Positions 43,149 to 52,094 of a stretch of DNA of 64,000 nt are shown one piece after another. The notes under the pieces were generated by a model that saw only the letters and a list, made by a program, of their open reading frames with translations, made no database searches and was not told where the DNA came from. Origin of the DNA: Arthrobacter sp. PsM3 (GTDB taxonomy: Bacteria; Actinomycetota; Actinomycetes; Actinomycetales; Micrococcaceae); NCBI RefSeq assembly GCF_030433895.1, contig NZ_JARUXE010000005.1, positions 1 to 64,000 of the forward strand, written 5' to 3'. A program made the position numbers and the translations under genes. How positions within the stretch are numbered: position 1 is the stretch's first letter; each line of letters starts with the position of its first letter.

Positions 43149-44351
43149 ATGACGTTTTCCATCGGGGTCGTCGGTGTCGGCCAGTTCGGCGGCCACTTCG
43201 CCCACCTCTTCAAGCTCCACCCCGGCGTCAGCCAGGTATTCGCCGTCGACGAACGTCCGGAGCGTGCCGAAGCTGCCCGCGGGCACTGGGCACTGGACGG
43301 CACCATGGCCAGCTTCGAGGACCTGCTGGCGTCCGACGTCGACGCCGTCGCCATCTTCACGCAGCGCTGGACCCACGGTCCGCTCGTGCTGCAGGCCCTG
43401 CGGGCCGGCAAGCACGTCTATTCGGCGGTCCCGATGGCCGTCACCGAAGAGGAGATTGCCCGCATCATCGAGACGGTCCGCGAGACCGGGCTGGTGTACG
43501 CCATGGGTGAGACCAGCTACTACAACCCGGCGACGGTCTACGCGCGGGACCAGCACGCGGCGGGCAGGTTCGGCCGGATCTTCTACGCCGAAGGTGACTA
43601 CGTCCACGACATGGACCTCGGCTTTTACGAGGCCTACCAGTACAGCGGCGGCGAGCGCTGGAAGGAAACAGCAAGTTACCCGCCCATGCTCTACCCCACC
43701 CATGCCATCGGCGGCGTCCTGGGCGCCGTTCCGGCCCACGCCGTGAGCGTCAGCTGCGTCGGGGTCAAGGATGACCGGCCGGACGGCGTTTTCGACAAGG
43801 ATGTCAGCATGTTCGGCAACGATTTCTCCAACGCCATGGCCCTTTTCGAACTGAACGACGGCGGGGTGATGCGCACCAACGAGATGCGTCGTGTGGGCTA
43901 CCCCTCGCACATCCGCGAATCCCGATTCCGTTTCTTCGGCACCGAGGCCAGCTTCGAACAGCTCGCCACCGTCAGCGTGTGGCAGGACAAGAAAGCGGTC
44001 CACGACGTCTCGGCCCGGCTGGAAACCCGGCCCAGCATTCCGCTGGACGATCCGTCCCTGGCGGACGTCGCCCCCGAACTCCGGGATGCCTTCATCTCCG
44101 GACTGGCGACGGTGCACGACAGCAGCCGGCTCCCGGAGGAATTCCGGGGTGCGCCGAACGGGCACGAGGGGAGCCACCAGTTCCTCGTGGACGATTTCGT
44201 GACCGCGGTCAACAGCGGGTCCCTCCCGCCGGTCAACGCCTGGGTGGCGGCACGCTTCACGCTGCCCGGCATCGTGGCGCACGCCTCGGCCCAGCGCAAC
44301 GGTGAACGCCTGTCGATCCGCGATTTCGGCGATGCGCCGCCCCGCGGCTAG
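43149..44351 (+). CDS. Gfo/Idh/MocA family oxidoreductase
   Basis: 400 aa. The N-terminal Rossmann motif is SIGVVGVGQFGGHFAHLF; AGKHVYSAVPMAVTEEEI replaces the usual EKP region (here VPM, lacking the typical Lys), which may change the catalytic base. The C-terminal alpha/beta sheet domain carries PTHAIGGVLG. The family oxidises or reduces sugars and inositols with NAD(P). The gene lies between importer and LacI regulator, so it probably acts on a galactoside or galactose derivative. The start is ATG 43149. Confidence 0.88.
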   Translation: MTFSIGVVGVGQFGGHFAHLFKLHPGVSQVFAVDERPERAEAARGHWALDGTMASFEDLLASDVDAVAIFTQRWTHGPLVLQALRAGKHVYSAVPMAVTEEEIARIIETVRETGLVYAMGETSYYNPATVYARDQHAAGRFGRIFYAEGDYVHDMDLGFYEAYQYSGGERWKETASYPPMLYPTHAIGGVLGAVPAHAVSVSCVGVKDDRPDGVFDKDVSMFGNDFSNAMALFELNDGGVMRTNEMRRVGYPSHIRESRFRFFGTEASFEQLATVSVWQDKKAVHDVSARLETRPSIPLDDPSLADVAPELRDAFISGLATVHDSSRLPEEFRGAPNGHEGSHQFLVDDFVTAVNSGSLPPVNAWVAARFTLPGIVAHASAQRNGERLSIRDFGDAPPRG

Positions 44352-44356
44352 CTAGC

Positions 44357-45400
44357 ATGGACTCCATGACGACTTCGGCAGTGCACACACCCCGCGGCCC
44401 GGTGACCCGCAAGGACGTCGCGCGCTACGCGGGCGTGAGTACCGCCGTCGTCAGTTATGTCGTCAACGGCGGGCCGAAGAAGGTGGCCCCGGCGACGGAG
44501 GCGAAGGTCCAGGATGCCATCCGCATCCTGGGCTACCGGCCGAACGCTGCGGCGCGGGCGTTGAAGCTGGGCTCCAGCGAGACGATCGGCCTGGTCATCC
44601 CGGACAACACCAACCCGTTCTTCTCGCTGCTGGCCCATGCCGTCGAGGACGCCGCCGCCGCCCGCGGCTACGCCCTGCTGCTGACCAACTCGGACGGAAA
44701 CCTGGCCAAGGAACGCCGGAACATCCGCAACCTCGCCTCCCGCCAGGTGGACGGCGTGGTTCTCGCCAGCGTGCTGTTTGAACCGGACCTCGAGGCACTT
44801 GAATCGGGTGAAATTCCTGCGGTGCTCCTGAACCACGGCGGCAAGGCCCCCGGCTTCAACAGCGTGGGCGTGGACCTGGCAGCCGGAGCACGGATGGCAG
44901 TGGAACACCTGATCGGACACGGGCACACCAACATCGCCCTCGCCATGGGCACCAACGTTGCCCAGGATTACGACCTCCGGGAAGAGGGCTGGCTGCAGGC
45001 ACTTGCCGCGGCAGGGCTGCCGGAGGGCCCCGTTGTCCGTGGCACCTTCAGCCGGGACGGGGGGTATGCGGCCGGCCAAAGGCTGCTCGCCTCGGCGAAC
45101 CGGCCTGCGGCCATCTTTGCCAGCTCGGACATGCAGGCGATCGGCATCCTGCGCGCCATCCATGAAGCCGGCCTCACCGCGCCGGGCGACATCGCTCTGA
45201 CGTCCTTCGACGGCTCGGCCGAAGCCGAATACAGCTGGCCCGCCCTCACGACCGTGGAGCAGCCGGTCCGGGTGATGGCGGAAGCGGCCGTCAGTGCGCT
45301 CCTCGGGGCACGCCGCGGCGAGCCTGCGGAGCACCGCATCTTCCCCACCGAGCTGCGGATCCGGCAGTCCTGCGGCTGCCCGGGGGCCGGAGTTCAGTAG
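44357..45400 (+). CDS. LacI family transcriptional regulator
   Basis: 347 aa. The N-terminal helix-turn-helix TRKDVARYAGVSTAVVSYVVN is followed by the hinge ALKLGSSETIGLVIPD and a type I periplasmic-binding-protein fold (SSDMQAIGILRAIHEAG, SFDGSAEAEYSWPALTTVEQP). It starts six bases after the dehydrogenase stop (ATG 44357 or 44366). The likely targets are the palindromes at 42979-43035 and the inducer an alpha-galactoside or its product. The 3' end overlaps galE by seven bases. Confidence 0.95.
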   Translation: MDSMTTSAVHTPRGPVTRKDVARYAGVSTAVVSYVVNGGPKKVAPATEAKVQDAIRILGYRPNAAARALKLGSSETIGLVIPDNTNPFFSLLAHAVEDAAAARGYALLLTNSDGNLAKERRNIRNLASRQVDGVVLASVLFEPDLEALESGEIPAVLLNHGGKAPGFNSVGVDLAAGARMAVEHLIGHGHTNIALAMGTNVAQDYDLREEGWLQALAAAGLPEGPVVRGTFSRDGGYAAGQRLLASANRPAAIFASSDMQAIGILRAIHEAGLTAPGDIALTSFDGSAEAEYSWPALTTVEQPVRVMAEAAVSALLGARRGEPAEHRIFPTELRIRQSCGCPGAGVQ

Positions 45401-46401
45401 CCCTGCGGGTTGCTCTTCTGCCAGCGCCAGTGGTCCTCGCACATCTGGTCCACCGTCCTGGTGGTGGACCAGCTGAGGTCGGCCAGGGCCGAGGACGCAT
45501 CCGCCCAGAACGCGGGCAGGTCCCCGGAGCGGCGTCCGGTGATCTCGTAGGCGATTCTTTTGCCGGCGGCCTTTTCGAAGGCGCGCAGCACCTCCAGTAC
45601 CGAGGAGCCTTTCCCGGAGCCCAGGTTCCAGCGGTAGACCCCGGGGCGGCCCGTGATGCGGTCCAGCGCGGCGACGTGGCCGGCGGCGAGGTCGACGACG
45701 TGGATGTAGTCCCGCTGGCAGGTCCCGTCCGGGGTGTCGTAGTCGCCACCGAACACCATGAGCTTCTCGCGCCGGCCCACCGCCACCTGGGCGATGAACG
45801 GCACGAGGTTGTTGGGGATGCCCTGCGGGTCCTCGCCGATCCGGCCCGACGGGTGGGCGCCCACCGGGTTGAAGTAGCGCAGCAGCGCGATCTGCCAGCG
45901 GCCGTCGGCGGCGCCAAGGTCCGCGAGGATGTCCTCGACCTGTTCCTTGGTGCGGCCATAGGGGTTGTTGGCCCCGATTTCCATCTTCTCGAGGTACGGG
46001 ACCGGGTTGTGCTCGCCGTAGACGGTGGCGGAGGAGCTGAAGACGATCGAGCGGACTCCATGGCGGTCCATGACCCGGAGCAGGTTCAGGGTGCCGACGA
46101 GGTTGTTGTGGTAGTACCGCAGGGGTTCCCGGACGGATTCGCCGACGGCCTTGAGTCCGGCGAAGTGGATGACGGCGTCGATCGTGTGCCCGGCGAAGAC
46201 GGCGTCGACGGCGGGCTCGTCCACGAGGTCCGCACGGTGGAAGAAGGCGGGGGTGCCGCTGAGTTCGGCCACCCGGCGCAGTGATTCCGCACTGGAGTTA
46301 ACCAGATTGTCGATGACCACCACCTCGTGGCCGGCTTGCTGGAGTGAGAGGACGGTGTGCGAGCCGATGTAGCCGGTGCCGCCGGTAACCAGGATTCTCA
46401 T
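45394..46401 (-). CDS. galE: UDP-glucose 4-epimerase
   Basis: 335 aa extended SDR that interconverts UDP-glucose and UDP-galactose using bound NAD. GGTGYIGSHT is the cofactor loop, HFAGLKAVGES and SSSATVYGE carry the catalytic Ser/Thr region, NNPYGRTKEQVED has the Tyr-x3-Lys pair, and RYFNPVGAHPSG is typical of GalE. It is third in galT-galK-galE; the start overlaps the galK stop (ATGA). It closes the Leloir pathway and supplies UDP-galactose for the glycan locus. Confidence 0.96.
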   Translation of the reverse strand: MRILVTGGTGYIGSHTVLSLQQAGHEVVVIDNLVNSSAESLRRVAELSGTPAFFHRADLVDEPAVDAVFAGHTIDAVIHFAGLKAVGESVREPLRYYHNNLVGTLNLLRVMDRHGVRSIVFSSSATVYGEHNPVPYLEKMEIGANNPYGRTKEQVEDILADLGAADGRWQIALLRYFNPVGAHPSGRIGEDPQGIPNNLVPFIAQVAVGRREKLMVFGGDYDTPDGTCQRDYIHVVDLAAGHVAALDRITGRPGVYRWNLGSGKGSSVLEVLRAFEKAAGKRIAYEITGRRSGDLPAFWADASSALADLSWSTTRTVDQMCEDHWRWQKSNPQGY

Positions 46402-47582
46402 CGGACGCGCTCGGCTCCGGCGGCCGGGGTGACGGTAAAGATCTCCGGCGCGGTGAAGCCGGCGCCGGCGAAGGCGCGGACGACGGCGTCGCGGACCTGC
46501 TGCTCGTGCTGCACAGGGGTGAGGGCGATTGCCGAGCCGCCGAAACCGCCGCCGGTCATCCGCGCGCCGATGGCGCCGTGGCTGCGGGCTGTGTCCACGG
46601 CGAGGTCCAGTTCGGGGCAGGATATCTCGAAGTCGTCCCGCATGGAGGCATGGCTGGCGTCGAGCAGGGGCCCGATCCGGGCCGGGCCCTGGGACCGGAG
46701 GGTGTCCACGGTCTGCAGCACGCGGTCGTTTTCGGTGACGATGTGCCGGACGCGCCGGAAGGTCACCGGATCGAGCAGCCCGCTGGCCTCCTCGAGGTCC
46801 GTGACGCCGACATCCCGCAGGGCCTTCACGCCCAGGACCTCGGCGCCGAGCTCGCAGGACGCGCGGCGGGAGGCGTAGCCGCCGTCTGCGTGCGAGTGGG
46901 AGACCTTGGTGTCGATCACCAGCAGCACGAGGCCGTCCTCCTGTGCCTGGAACGGCACGAGTTCCACGGACTGGTCGCGGCAGTCGAGGAAAACGGCCCG
47001 GCCGCTCGCGCCGCGCAGTGACGCGGACTGGTCCATGATGCCGGTGGGTGCGCCGACAAAGGCGTTTTCGGCATGCTGGGTCAGTGTGACCATCTCCTCG
47101 GCGGTCAGTCCGGCGCCGGTGAGGTCGTTCAATGCTGTGACGACGGCGCACTCGATCGCGTGAGAGGAGGACAGCCCTGCGCCGGGCGGGACGTCGGAGT
47201 CGAGGAGGAGGTCAAAGCCGGAAACCTCGATGCCGTGCTGCTGCAGGGCCCAGACCACACCGAGGGGGTACTTGGCCCAGCCGGTGACGGTGCCCGGAGC
47301 CAGGTCAGCGGCGTCGGCTTCGACGAGCCCCTGGTCCCCGACGGTGGAGAGCAGCCGGACGGTGGAGTCGCCCCGGAGCCGGACCGCCGTCGTCGCCCGC
47401 TTGTCGATCGCGAACGGCAGGACGAAGCCTTCGTTGTAGTCGGTGTGTTCGCCGATCAGGTTGACCCGGCCGGGGGCGGCCCAGATGCCGTCCGGTGCCG
47501 CGCCGAAGGTCGCTTCGAAACGGCTGGTCAGGCTGGCCGGCAGGCCGCCGGTCCCGGCGTCGGTGCGTGTGGTCGTGTTCAT
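46398..47582 (-). CDS. galK: Galactokinase
   Basis: 394 aa GHMP kinase that phosphorylates galactose at C1 with ATP. The galactokinase signature GRVNLIGEHTDYNEGFVLP, the ATP loop PPGAGLSSSHAIEC (His in place of the common Ala) and the third motif RMTGGGFGGSAIAL are present. The ATG at 47582 overlaps the galT stop by four bases, and its own stop overlaps galE. The cytosolic product feeds GalT. Confidence 0.96.
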   Translation of the reverse strand: MNTTTRTDAGTGGLPASLTSRFEATFGAAPDGIWAAPGRVNLIGEHTDYNEGFVLPFAIDKRATTAVRLRGDSTVRLLSTVGDQGLVEADAADLAPGTVTGWAKYPLGVVWALQQHGIEVSGFDLLLDSDVPPGAGLSSSHAIECAVVTALNDLTGAGLTAEEMVTLTQHAENAFVGAPTGIMDQSASLRGASGRAVFLDCRDQSVELVPFQAQEDGLVLLVIDTKVSHSHADGGYASRRASCELGAEVLGVKALRDVGVTDLEEASGLLDPVTFRRVRHIVTENDRVLQTVDTLRSQGPARIGPLLDASHASMRDDFEISCPELDLAVDTARSHGAIGARMTGGGFGGSAIALTPVQHEQQVRDAVVRAFAGAGFTAPEIFTVTPAAGAERVR

Positions 47583-48754
47583 GCGGGGGCGCCTTCCGGG
47601 GTCTTGGCGGTGCGGGTTCCGGCGCCGGCGGGTGCGGAGGCGGCTTCGCGGGCCGCCCCAGTGGCCACCTCGCGCAGCCGGGCGGCGACGGATTCGGGGG
47701 TGGTGTCGTTGATGAAGGCGCCCATGGCGGCTTCGGAGCCGGCCAGGTACTTGAGCTTGTCGGCGGCGCGGCGGGGGGAGGTCAGCTGCAGGTGCAGGTG
47801 GCCTGCCCGGCGCATGGCCGGCTCCAGCGGGGCCTGGTGCCAGGCCGCGATGTAGGGGGTCGGCGTCGGATACAGGGCGTCGAAGCGCTTCAGGAGTTCC
47901 GGGTAGAGCACCGCCAGTTCGTCCCGTTCCGCCCCGTTCAGGGCGGCGAGGTCCGGGATCTCGCGGTGCGGGACGAGGTGGACTTCCAGCGGCCAGCGGG
48001 CTGCGAAGGGGACGTAGGCGCTGAAGTGTTCGCCCTCGAGCACCATCCGGCTGCCGTCGCCGCGTTCGGCCCGGAGCAGCGAGGACGTCAGCGTCGACGA
48101 GCCGTCCGAGGCGTCGGCGTATTCGCCGGCCGCGGCGGCCAGGACCGCGGCGCGGGGCGTGATGTAGGGGTAGGCGTAGATCTGCCCGTGCGGGTGGTGC
48201 AGGGTGACGCCGATGTCGGCACCCCGGTTTTCGAACGGGAAGACTTGCCGGATGCCGGGCAAGGCGCTGAGGGCCCCCGTCCGGTGTGCCCAGGCGTCGA
48301 TCACCGTTCGGGTGCGCCGCCAGCCCAGTTCGGCGAAGGATCCGGTGTGCTGCGGGGTGAAGGCCACCACTTCGCAACGGCCGACGGCGGGGCCGGTGGT
48401 CCCCCAGCCGGGCGCCGCGGGAACGTCGTGCGTGGCGGGACCGAGCGAGGGAAAGCGGTTTTCGAAGACGGCGACGTCGTAGTCCGGTGCCGGGATTTCC
48501 GTCCCGTTGGCCGGCGTCGTCGGGCAGATCGGGCACTGGTCCGCCGGCGGGAGGTGGGTCCGCGACTGCCGGTGCGCGGCGACGGCGACCCATTCGCGGC
48601 TGAGCGCATCGAAGCGCAGCTGGCCGGGCTCGGGGCGGGGCGGCAGGTCCCGGTGGTCCACGAGGGATTCCGCGGGGCGTTCGGCTGTGCCGGCGTCGTC
48701 AAAGTAGAGAATCTCGCGGCCGTCGGCCAGCCGGGTCATCGTGGTTCGCGTCAT
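47579..48754 (-). CDS. galT: Galactose-1-phosphate uridylyltransferase
   Basis: 391 aa HIT-superfamily enzyme that exchanges UMP between UDP-glucose and galactose-1-phosphate. The active-site HHPHGQIYAYPY holds the nucleophilic His of the HPH motif, and the zinc site is CPICPTT with downstream His. The start ATG 48754 has only a weak site; ATG 48739 is an alternative. It is the first gene of the gal operon, divergent from the DeoR-type regulator with a palindrome just upstream. Confidence 0.95.
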   Translation of the reverse strand: MTRTTMTRLADGREILYFDDAGTAERPAESLVDHRDLPPRPEPGQLRFDALSREWVAVAAHRQSRTHLPPADQCPICPTTPANGTEIPAPDYDVAVFENRFPSLGPATHDVPAAPGWGTTGPAVGRCEVVAFTPQHTGSFAELGWRRTRTVIDAWAHRTGALSALPGIRQVFPFENRGADIGVTLHHPHGQIYAYPYITPRAAVLAAAAGEYADASDGSSTLTSSLLRAERGDGSRMVLEGEHFSAYVPFAARWPLEVHLVPHREIPDLAALNGAERDELAVLYPELLKRFDALYPTPTPYIAAWHQAPLEPAMRRAGHLHLQLTSPRRAADKLKYLAGSEAAMGAFINDTTPESVAARLREVATGAAREAASAPAGAGTRTAKTPEGAPA

Positions 48755-48761
48755 GGTTTCA

Positions 48762-48778
48762 GTTTTACACGATAAAAC
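48762..48778. promoter_or_regulatory. Candidate DeoR operator of the gal operon
   Basis: GTTTTA-CACGA-TAAAAC is a 6-5-6 palindrome starting eight bases upstream of galT, in an AT-rich island (48755-48810) that also holds CAAACA and GAACAAAAT motifs like DeoR-family half-sites. Confidence 0.6.
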
Positions 48779-48919
48779 ATTTTCAAACAATAGAGAACAA
48801 AATAAAGCAGGAATTGTGTGTGTTTGGTGGTACGCGGAAGTTAGGATGGACGGAGGAAGCCAGCCCGGTCGCCGTCGTCCGCTCCCTATTTCCCTGTCAG
48901 CACCCACGAAGGACGCAGA

Positions 48920-49714
48920 ATGCTAGCCGCAGCCCGCCATTCGGCCATCATCGCGGAGGTCCAGCGTGAACGCATCGTCCGCGTCACGGACCTCGCGAAG
49001 CTGCTGGGTGTTTCGCTCATGACGGTCCGGCGGGACATCGAGGCGCTGGATGCCGCGGGCGCCGTGGAGAAGATCCATGGCGGGGCCAAGCTCCCCGGCG
49101 GCGTCGGCACCCACGAGCCCGGCTTCGAGCTGAAGGTCACCCAGCTGCAGGACGAGAAGATGGCGATCGCGCATGAGGCAGCGGCCCAGGTCCGCGAGGG
49201 CATGGCCGTGGGGCTCAGTGCGGGCACCACCACCTGGGCGCTGGCGCAGCTGCTCTCCGCCGGCCCCCGGATCACCGTGGTCACCAATTCGGTGCGCGTC
49301 GCCGACGTGTTCCACCAGAGCTCCTCCCCCTCCACCGTGATCCTCACCGGCGGCGAGCGCACGCCCTCCGATGCCCTGGTGGGGCCGCTCGCCACGTCCT
49401 CGCTGAAGCAGCTGCACCTGGACGTGCTGTTCCTGGGCGTCCACGGCGTGGATGCCGACGCAGGGTTCACCACCCCGAACGTGCTGGAGGCCGAGACGGA
49501 CCGCGCCTTCGTCGCCGCCGCCCGCCGGGTCGTGGTGCTCGCCGACCACACCAAATGGGGGACCCTGGGCATCAGCACCATCGCCGCCCTGGAGGACGCC
49601 GACGAACTCATTTCCGACGTGGGACTGCCCGGGGAAGCCCAGCGGATCCTCAGTGAGCGGGTGGGCCGGCTGCGGCTGGCGGGCGGCAGCACCCCAACAG
49701 GTGCCCGACCGTAG
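48920..49714 (+). CDS. DeoR/GlpR family transcriptional regulator
   Basis: 264 aa. The helix-turn-helix is at the N-terminus (VTDLAKLLGVSLMTVRRDIEALDAAG, the DeoR signature), then KIHGGAKL. The C-terminal sugar-phosphate sensor domain carries GLSAGTTTWALAQLL, TNSVRVADVF, LGVHGVDADAGFTTPN and VVVLADHTKWG. The ATG has GAAGGAC upstream. It is divergent from galTKE and probably represses it, with galactose-1-phosphate or a related sugar phosphate as effector. Confidence 0.94.
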   Translation: MLAAARHSAIIAEVQRERIVRVTDLAKLLGVSLMTVRRDIEALDAAGAVEKIHGGAKLPGGVGTHEPGFELKVTQLQDEKMAIAHEAAAQVREGMAVGLSAGTTTWALAQLLSAGPRITVVTNSVRVADVFHQSSSPSTVILTGGERTPSDALVGPLATSSLKQLHLDVLFLGVHGVDADAGFTTPNVLEAETDRAFVAAARRVVVLADHTKWGTLGISTIAALEDADELISDVGLPGEAQRILSERVGRLRLAGGSTPTGARP

Positions 49715-49750
49715 TTCCTGCCAGCAGGACCGCGGAGATGGTTTTGGGGC

Positions 49751-50050
49751 ATGCCCGAAAGCTACAGGTACGACGTCGAGGTCCTTCACCTTCTCGTGTC
49801 CCCGGCGCACGCCTACTTCGGCCGCTCCCGCGAAGGCGCAGCTGACGTCCCCACGACAGACGCCGAACGGGTCGAGCTGGTGGCCGGCAAGGGCATCGTC
49901 GGCGACCGGTTCTTCGGCAAGGCCGCGCACATGGATGCGGCCGTCACCCTGGTCGCGGCCGAAGCTGCCAGCGCGGGCGCGGGAGGGGCCCGCGGGTGCG
50001 CGGGCTCTACGTGCCGGGGGGCGGGTCCGGCCGGTGGCGCAGGACCCTAA
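49751..50050 (+). pseudogene. Truncated MOSC domain protein
   Basis: The frame encodes about 75 residues that resemble the start of small MOSC-domain proteins (VLHLLVSPAHAYFGR, VELVAGKGIVGDRFFGKAAH, VTLVAAEA), a molybdenum-cofactor or sulfur carrier fold. The sequence then turns into Gly/Ala-rich residues without family character and stops at 50050, well short of the usual 180 or more residues, with the catalytic cysteine region missing. The end overlaps the convergent FMN reductase gene. It looks like a deletion remnant. Confidence 0.65.
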
Positions 50051-50588
50051 GTGCGTCCGACCAGGCGATGACCTGGTCAAACAGGATCCCCAGGGCCCGC
50101 TCCGCCTTGTCCGACGGTGTGAACGTCCGGTAGTCCTCGAATTCGGTGGCAAGCGGCAATGCCACCTGGGCCCGCACGTCCGCCATCTGCAGTTCGCCGG
50201 CAACCTGCCGCAGGTGCTCCACGGCGCGGATGCCGCCCGCGCTCCCGTAGCTGACAAAGGCTGCAGCCTTGTTGTTCCACTCCCCATAGAGAAAGTCCAG
50301 GGCGTTCTTCAGGGACGCTGGAATGGAATGGTTGTACTCGCCGGTGACGAAGATGTAGCCGTCGAAGCGGGCCACGGCCTCGGCCCAGGCGATCGTGTGG
50401 GCGTGGTCGTGCTGTCCCCGGGAGGGCGGCAACGGCTCGTCCAGGAGCGGAAGACCAAAGTCGGCCACGTCAAGCATCTCGAAACTGGCGTCGGCGCGTT
50501 CCGTCGCGCGGGCATAGACCCAGTCAGCCACCGGCTTTCCGAGCCGGCCCGGCCGGGTGGATCCGACCACCACCGCAATCTTCGCCAT
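50007..50588 (-). CDS. NADPH-dependent FMN reductase family protein
   Basis: 193 aa from ATG 50588, which follows AGGTGG; a GTG at 50597 is also in frame. The flavodoxin-like fold shows VVVGSTRPGRLGKPVADW (FMN phosphate loop), TGEYNHSIPASLKNALDFLY (isoalloxazine contact) and SYGSAGGIRAVEHLRQV. It is expected to reduce FMN, azo dyes or quinones with NAD(P)H. It is cytosolic. Its 3' end overlaps the broken MOSC gene. The C-terminal RHRPDPPPGT is a non-conserved tail. Confidence 0.9.
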   Translation of the reverse strand: MAKIAVVVGSTRPGRLGKPVADWVYARATERADASFEMLDVADFGLPLLDEPLPPSRGQHDHAHTIAWAEAVARFDGYIFVTGEYNHSIPASLKNALDFLYGEWNNKAAAFVSYGSAGGIRAVEHLRQVAGELQMADVRAQVALPLATEFEDYRTFTPSDKAERALGILFDQVIAWSDALRVLRHRPDPPPGT

Positions 50589-50759
50589 GACCGCCACCTG
50601 CCCCCAAGAAACGCACTCCTACGAAGTGAATAACAACCATCGGCCGCCGGACGTTCCCGAATTGCCCGGCCGCCGGAGTCATTTTGGCCAGCTGCGCGCA
50701 GACTTGTAGGACAGGCAGGGCCACGCGGCCCTGGGTTCCGGCGTCGAGGGCGGTACACC

Positions 50760-51155
50760 ATGAAAGCGATTCAGTCCCGGGCCGCAGCGCTGCTGCTGGC
50801 GATGCTCCTCGTGGGCGGATGCGCCCAGGGCGGCGGAAGTTCCGGTGCGGCTACCGCGCCGGCGGCCAGCACGACGACGGCGGGCGCTGCCAGCGCCGCG
50901 ACGGCGGCGGCCACCATCACTATCAGGAACTTCGATTTCGGCACCCCGGTGACGGTCGCACCGGGCGCCGTTGTGATGGTCACCAACATGGACAACGCGG
51001 CCCACACCGTCACTGCGGACCAGGGCTCGGCATTTGACGTGGATGTCCGGGGTGGCGGCGGGACTGCCACGTTCACGGCCCCGTCGGCGCCGGGCACCTA
51101 CGCGTACCACTGCACCTATCACCCCAATATGCACGGGACGCTGACGGTTAAATGA
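50760..51155 (+). CDS. Cupredoxin-like lipoprotein
   Basis: 131 aa. A lipobox LVGGC places the acylated Cys at 21, followed by a Ser/Thr/Ala-rich spacer and a plastocyanin/azurin-type domain. Blue-copper ligands are visible: His in NAAHTVTAD and the C-terminal cluster YHCTYHPNMHG (Cys, His, Met). It would carry electrons or hold copper at the outer membrane face. Its stop overlaps the start of the small membrane protein gene (ATGA), so the two are made together. Confidence 0.9.
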   Translation: MKAIQSRAAALLLAMLLVGGCAQGGGSSGAATAPAASTTTAGAASAATAAATITIRNFDFGTPVTVAPGAVVMVTNMDNAAHTVTADQGSAFDVDVRGGGGTATFTAPSAPGTYAYHCTYHPNMHGTLTVK

Positions 51156-51565
51156 ACATGGCCTTGCGGGTGCTGACAGCCGTCGCGTTGTTCATCGATG
51201 CCGGCGTCCATATCCATCTGGCCCCGGGCTATCAGGCCGCCTCCCCCGGCGGGATCGGGCAGGGCACCCTGTTCCTGCTCGAATCCGCCGCGGCCGTGCT
51301 GGCAGGGCTCTATGTTCTGATCCGGGGCAGCAGAGCCTCCTACGCCCTGGCCCTGATTGTGGCGCTGAGCGGTTTCGTCGCCGTGGTGTTGTACCGCTAC
51401 GTTGATGTTCCGGCCTTCGGTCCGTTCCCGGCGATGTACGATCCGGTGTGGTTTTTCGAGAAGTCGCTCAGTGCGGTCGCGGAAGGGGCAGGAGCCCTCC
51501 TGGCCGCCGTCGGCCTCTTCCGGTCCGCCCCCCGGGGACGGGCCGGCGCAACCGGCTCGTTGTGA
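51152..51565 (+). CDS. Small four-helix membrane protein coupled to the cupredoxin
   Basis: 137 aa with four TM helices and short loops. Family not recognised. His residues in VHIHLAPGY near the first helix could bind a metal such as copper. Translational coupling to the cupredoxin gene suggests a shared task, for example copper handling or an electron-transfer partner; this is inference. The C-terminus is basic and short. Confidence 0.75.
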   Translation: MNMALRVLTAVALFIDAGVHIHLAPGYQAASPGGIGQGTLFLLESAAAVLAGLYVLIRGSRASYALALIVALSGFVAVVLYRYVDVPAFGPFPAMYDPVWFFEKSLSAVAEGAGALLAAVGLFRSAPRGRAGATGSL

Positions 51566-51614
51566 CCGTCCCGGATCGCGGACTAGGCTGGGCAGCATGA
51601 CGTTGGGGGACGCT

Positions 51615-52094
51615 ATGAATAGACCGCTGCCCGGGGCTCCAGGGCATGAGCACGAGCGCACGAAGGCGCCCTCCGGCGTCGGCGCCGCACCAACACCGGT
51701 TTTGAACCCCGGAGAGCTGCAGTCTCTGATCGATCATGTCGGCCCTGCTGCCGCGGCCAGGTTCGCGGATGATTTCCTCGACCTTCTTGAGGACCGCCTC
51801 ATCCGCGTGGACGATGCGCTGAGCCAGTCCGACCCAGTCTCCGCCCTGAACGCCGTCCTCGTCCTCAAGGCAAGCTCGGCCATGCTCGGCGCGGAGCAGC
51901 TGACCCTTTTTTGCTCAGGCCTGGAGGCGGAACTCCGCGGACAACGGATGCCCCACGCCGGCGCACTCGCGCGGCTGGCAGCCGACTTCGCATCAGCAGT
52001 GCGGGCTGTCATCGCGAGCACGTTTCCACGCGATGCCAGCGGTCCGGTGCCACGGGTCGGAGCGGTTGATCACTGCGGGGCGAGTTCGCCGTAG
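51615..52094 (+). CDS. HPt-like domain protein lacking the phospho-histidine
   Basis: 159 aa from ATG 51615, behind GGGGGA; ATG 51597 is an alternative. After a 40-residue linker a four-helix HPt-type bundle is seen (LQSLIDHVGPAAAARFADDFLDLL, then LNAVLVLKASSAMLGAEQL, then LEAELRG). In genuine HPt domains the second block reads AHxLKGSSxxLGA with the phosphorylated His; here that position is Val in AVLVLKASS. It cannot act as an ordinary phosphotransfer protein and may be a docking pseudo-HPt. The 3' end overlaps the convergent SDR gene by 25 bp. Confidence 0.65.
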   Translation: MNRPLPGAPGHEHERTKAPSGVGAAPTPVLNPGELQSLIDHVGPAAAARFADDFLDLLEDRLIRVDDALSQSDPVSALNAVLVLKASSAMLGAEQLTLFCSGLEAELRGQRMPHAGALARLAADFASAVRAVIASTFPRDASGPVPRVGAVDHCGASSP

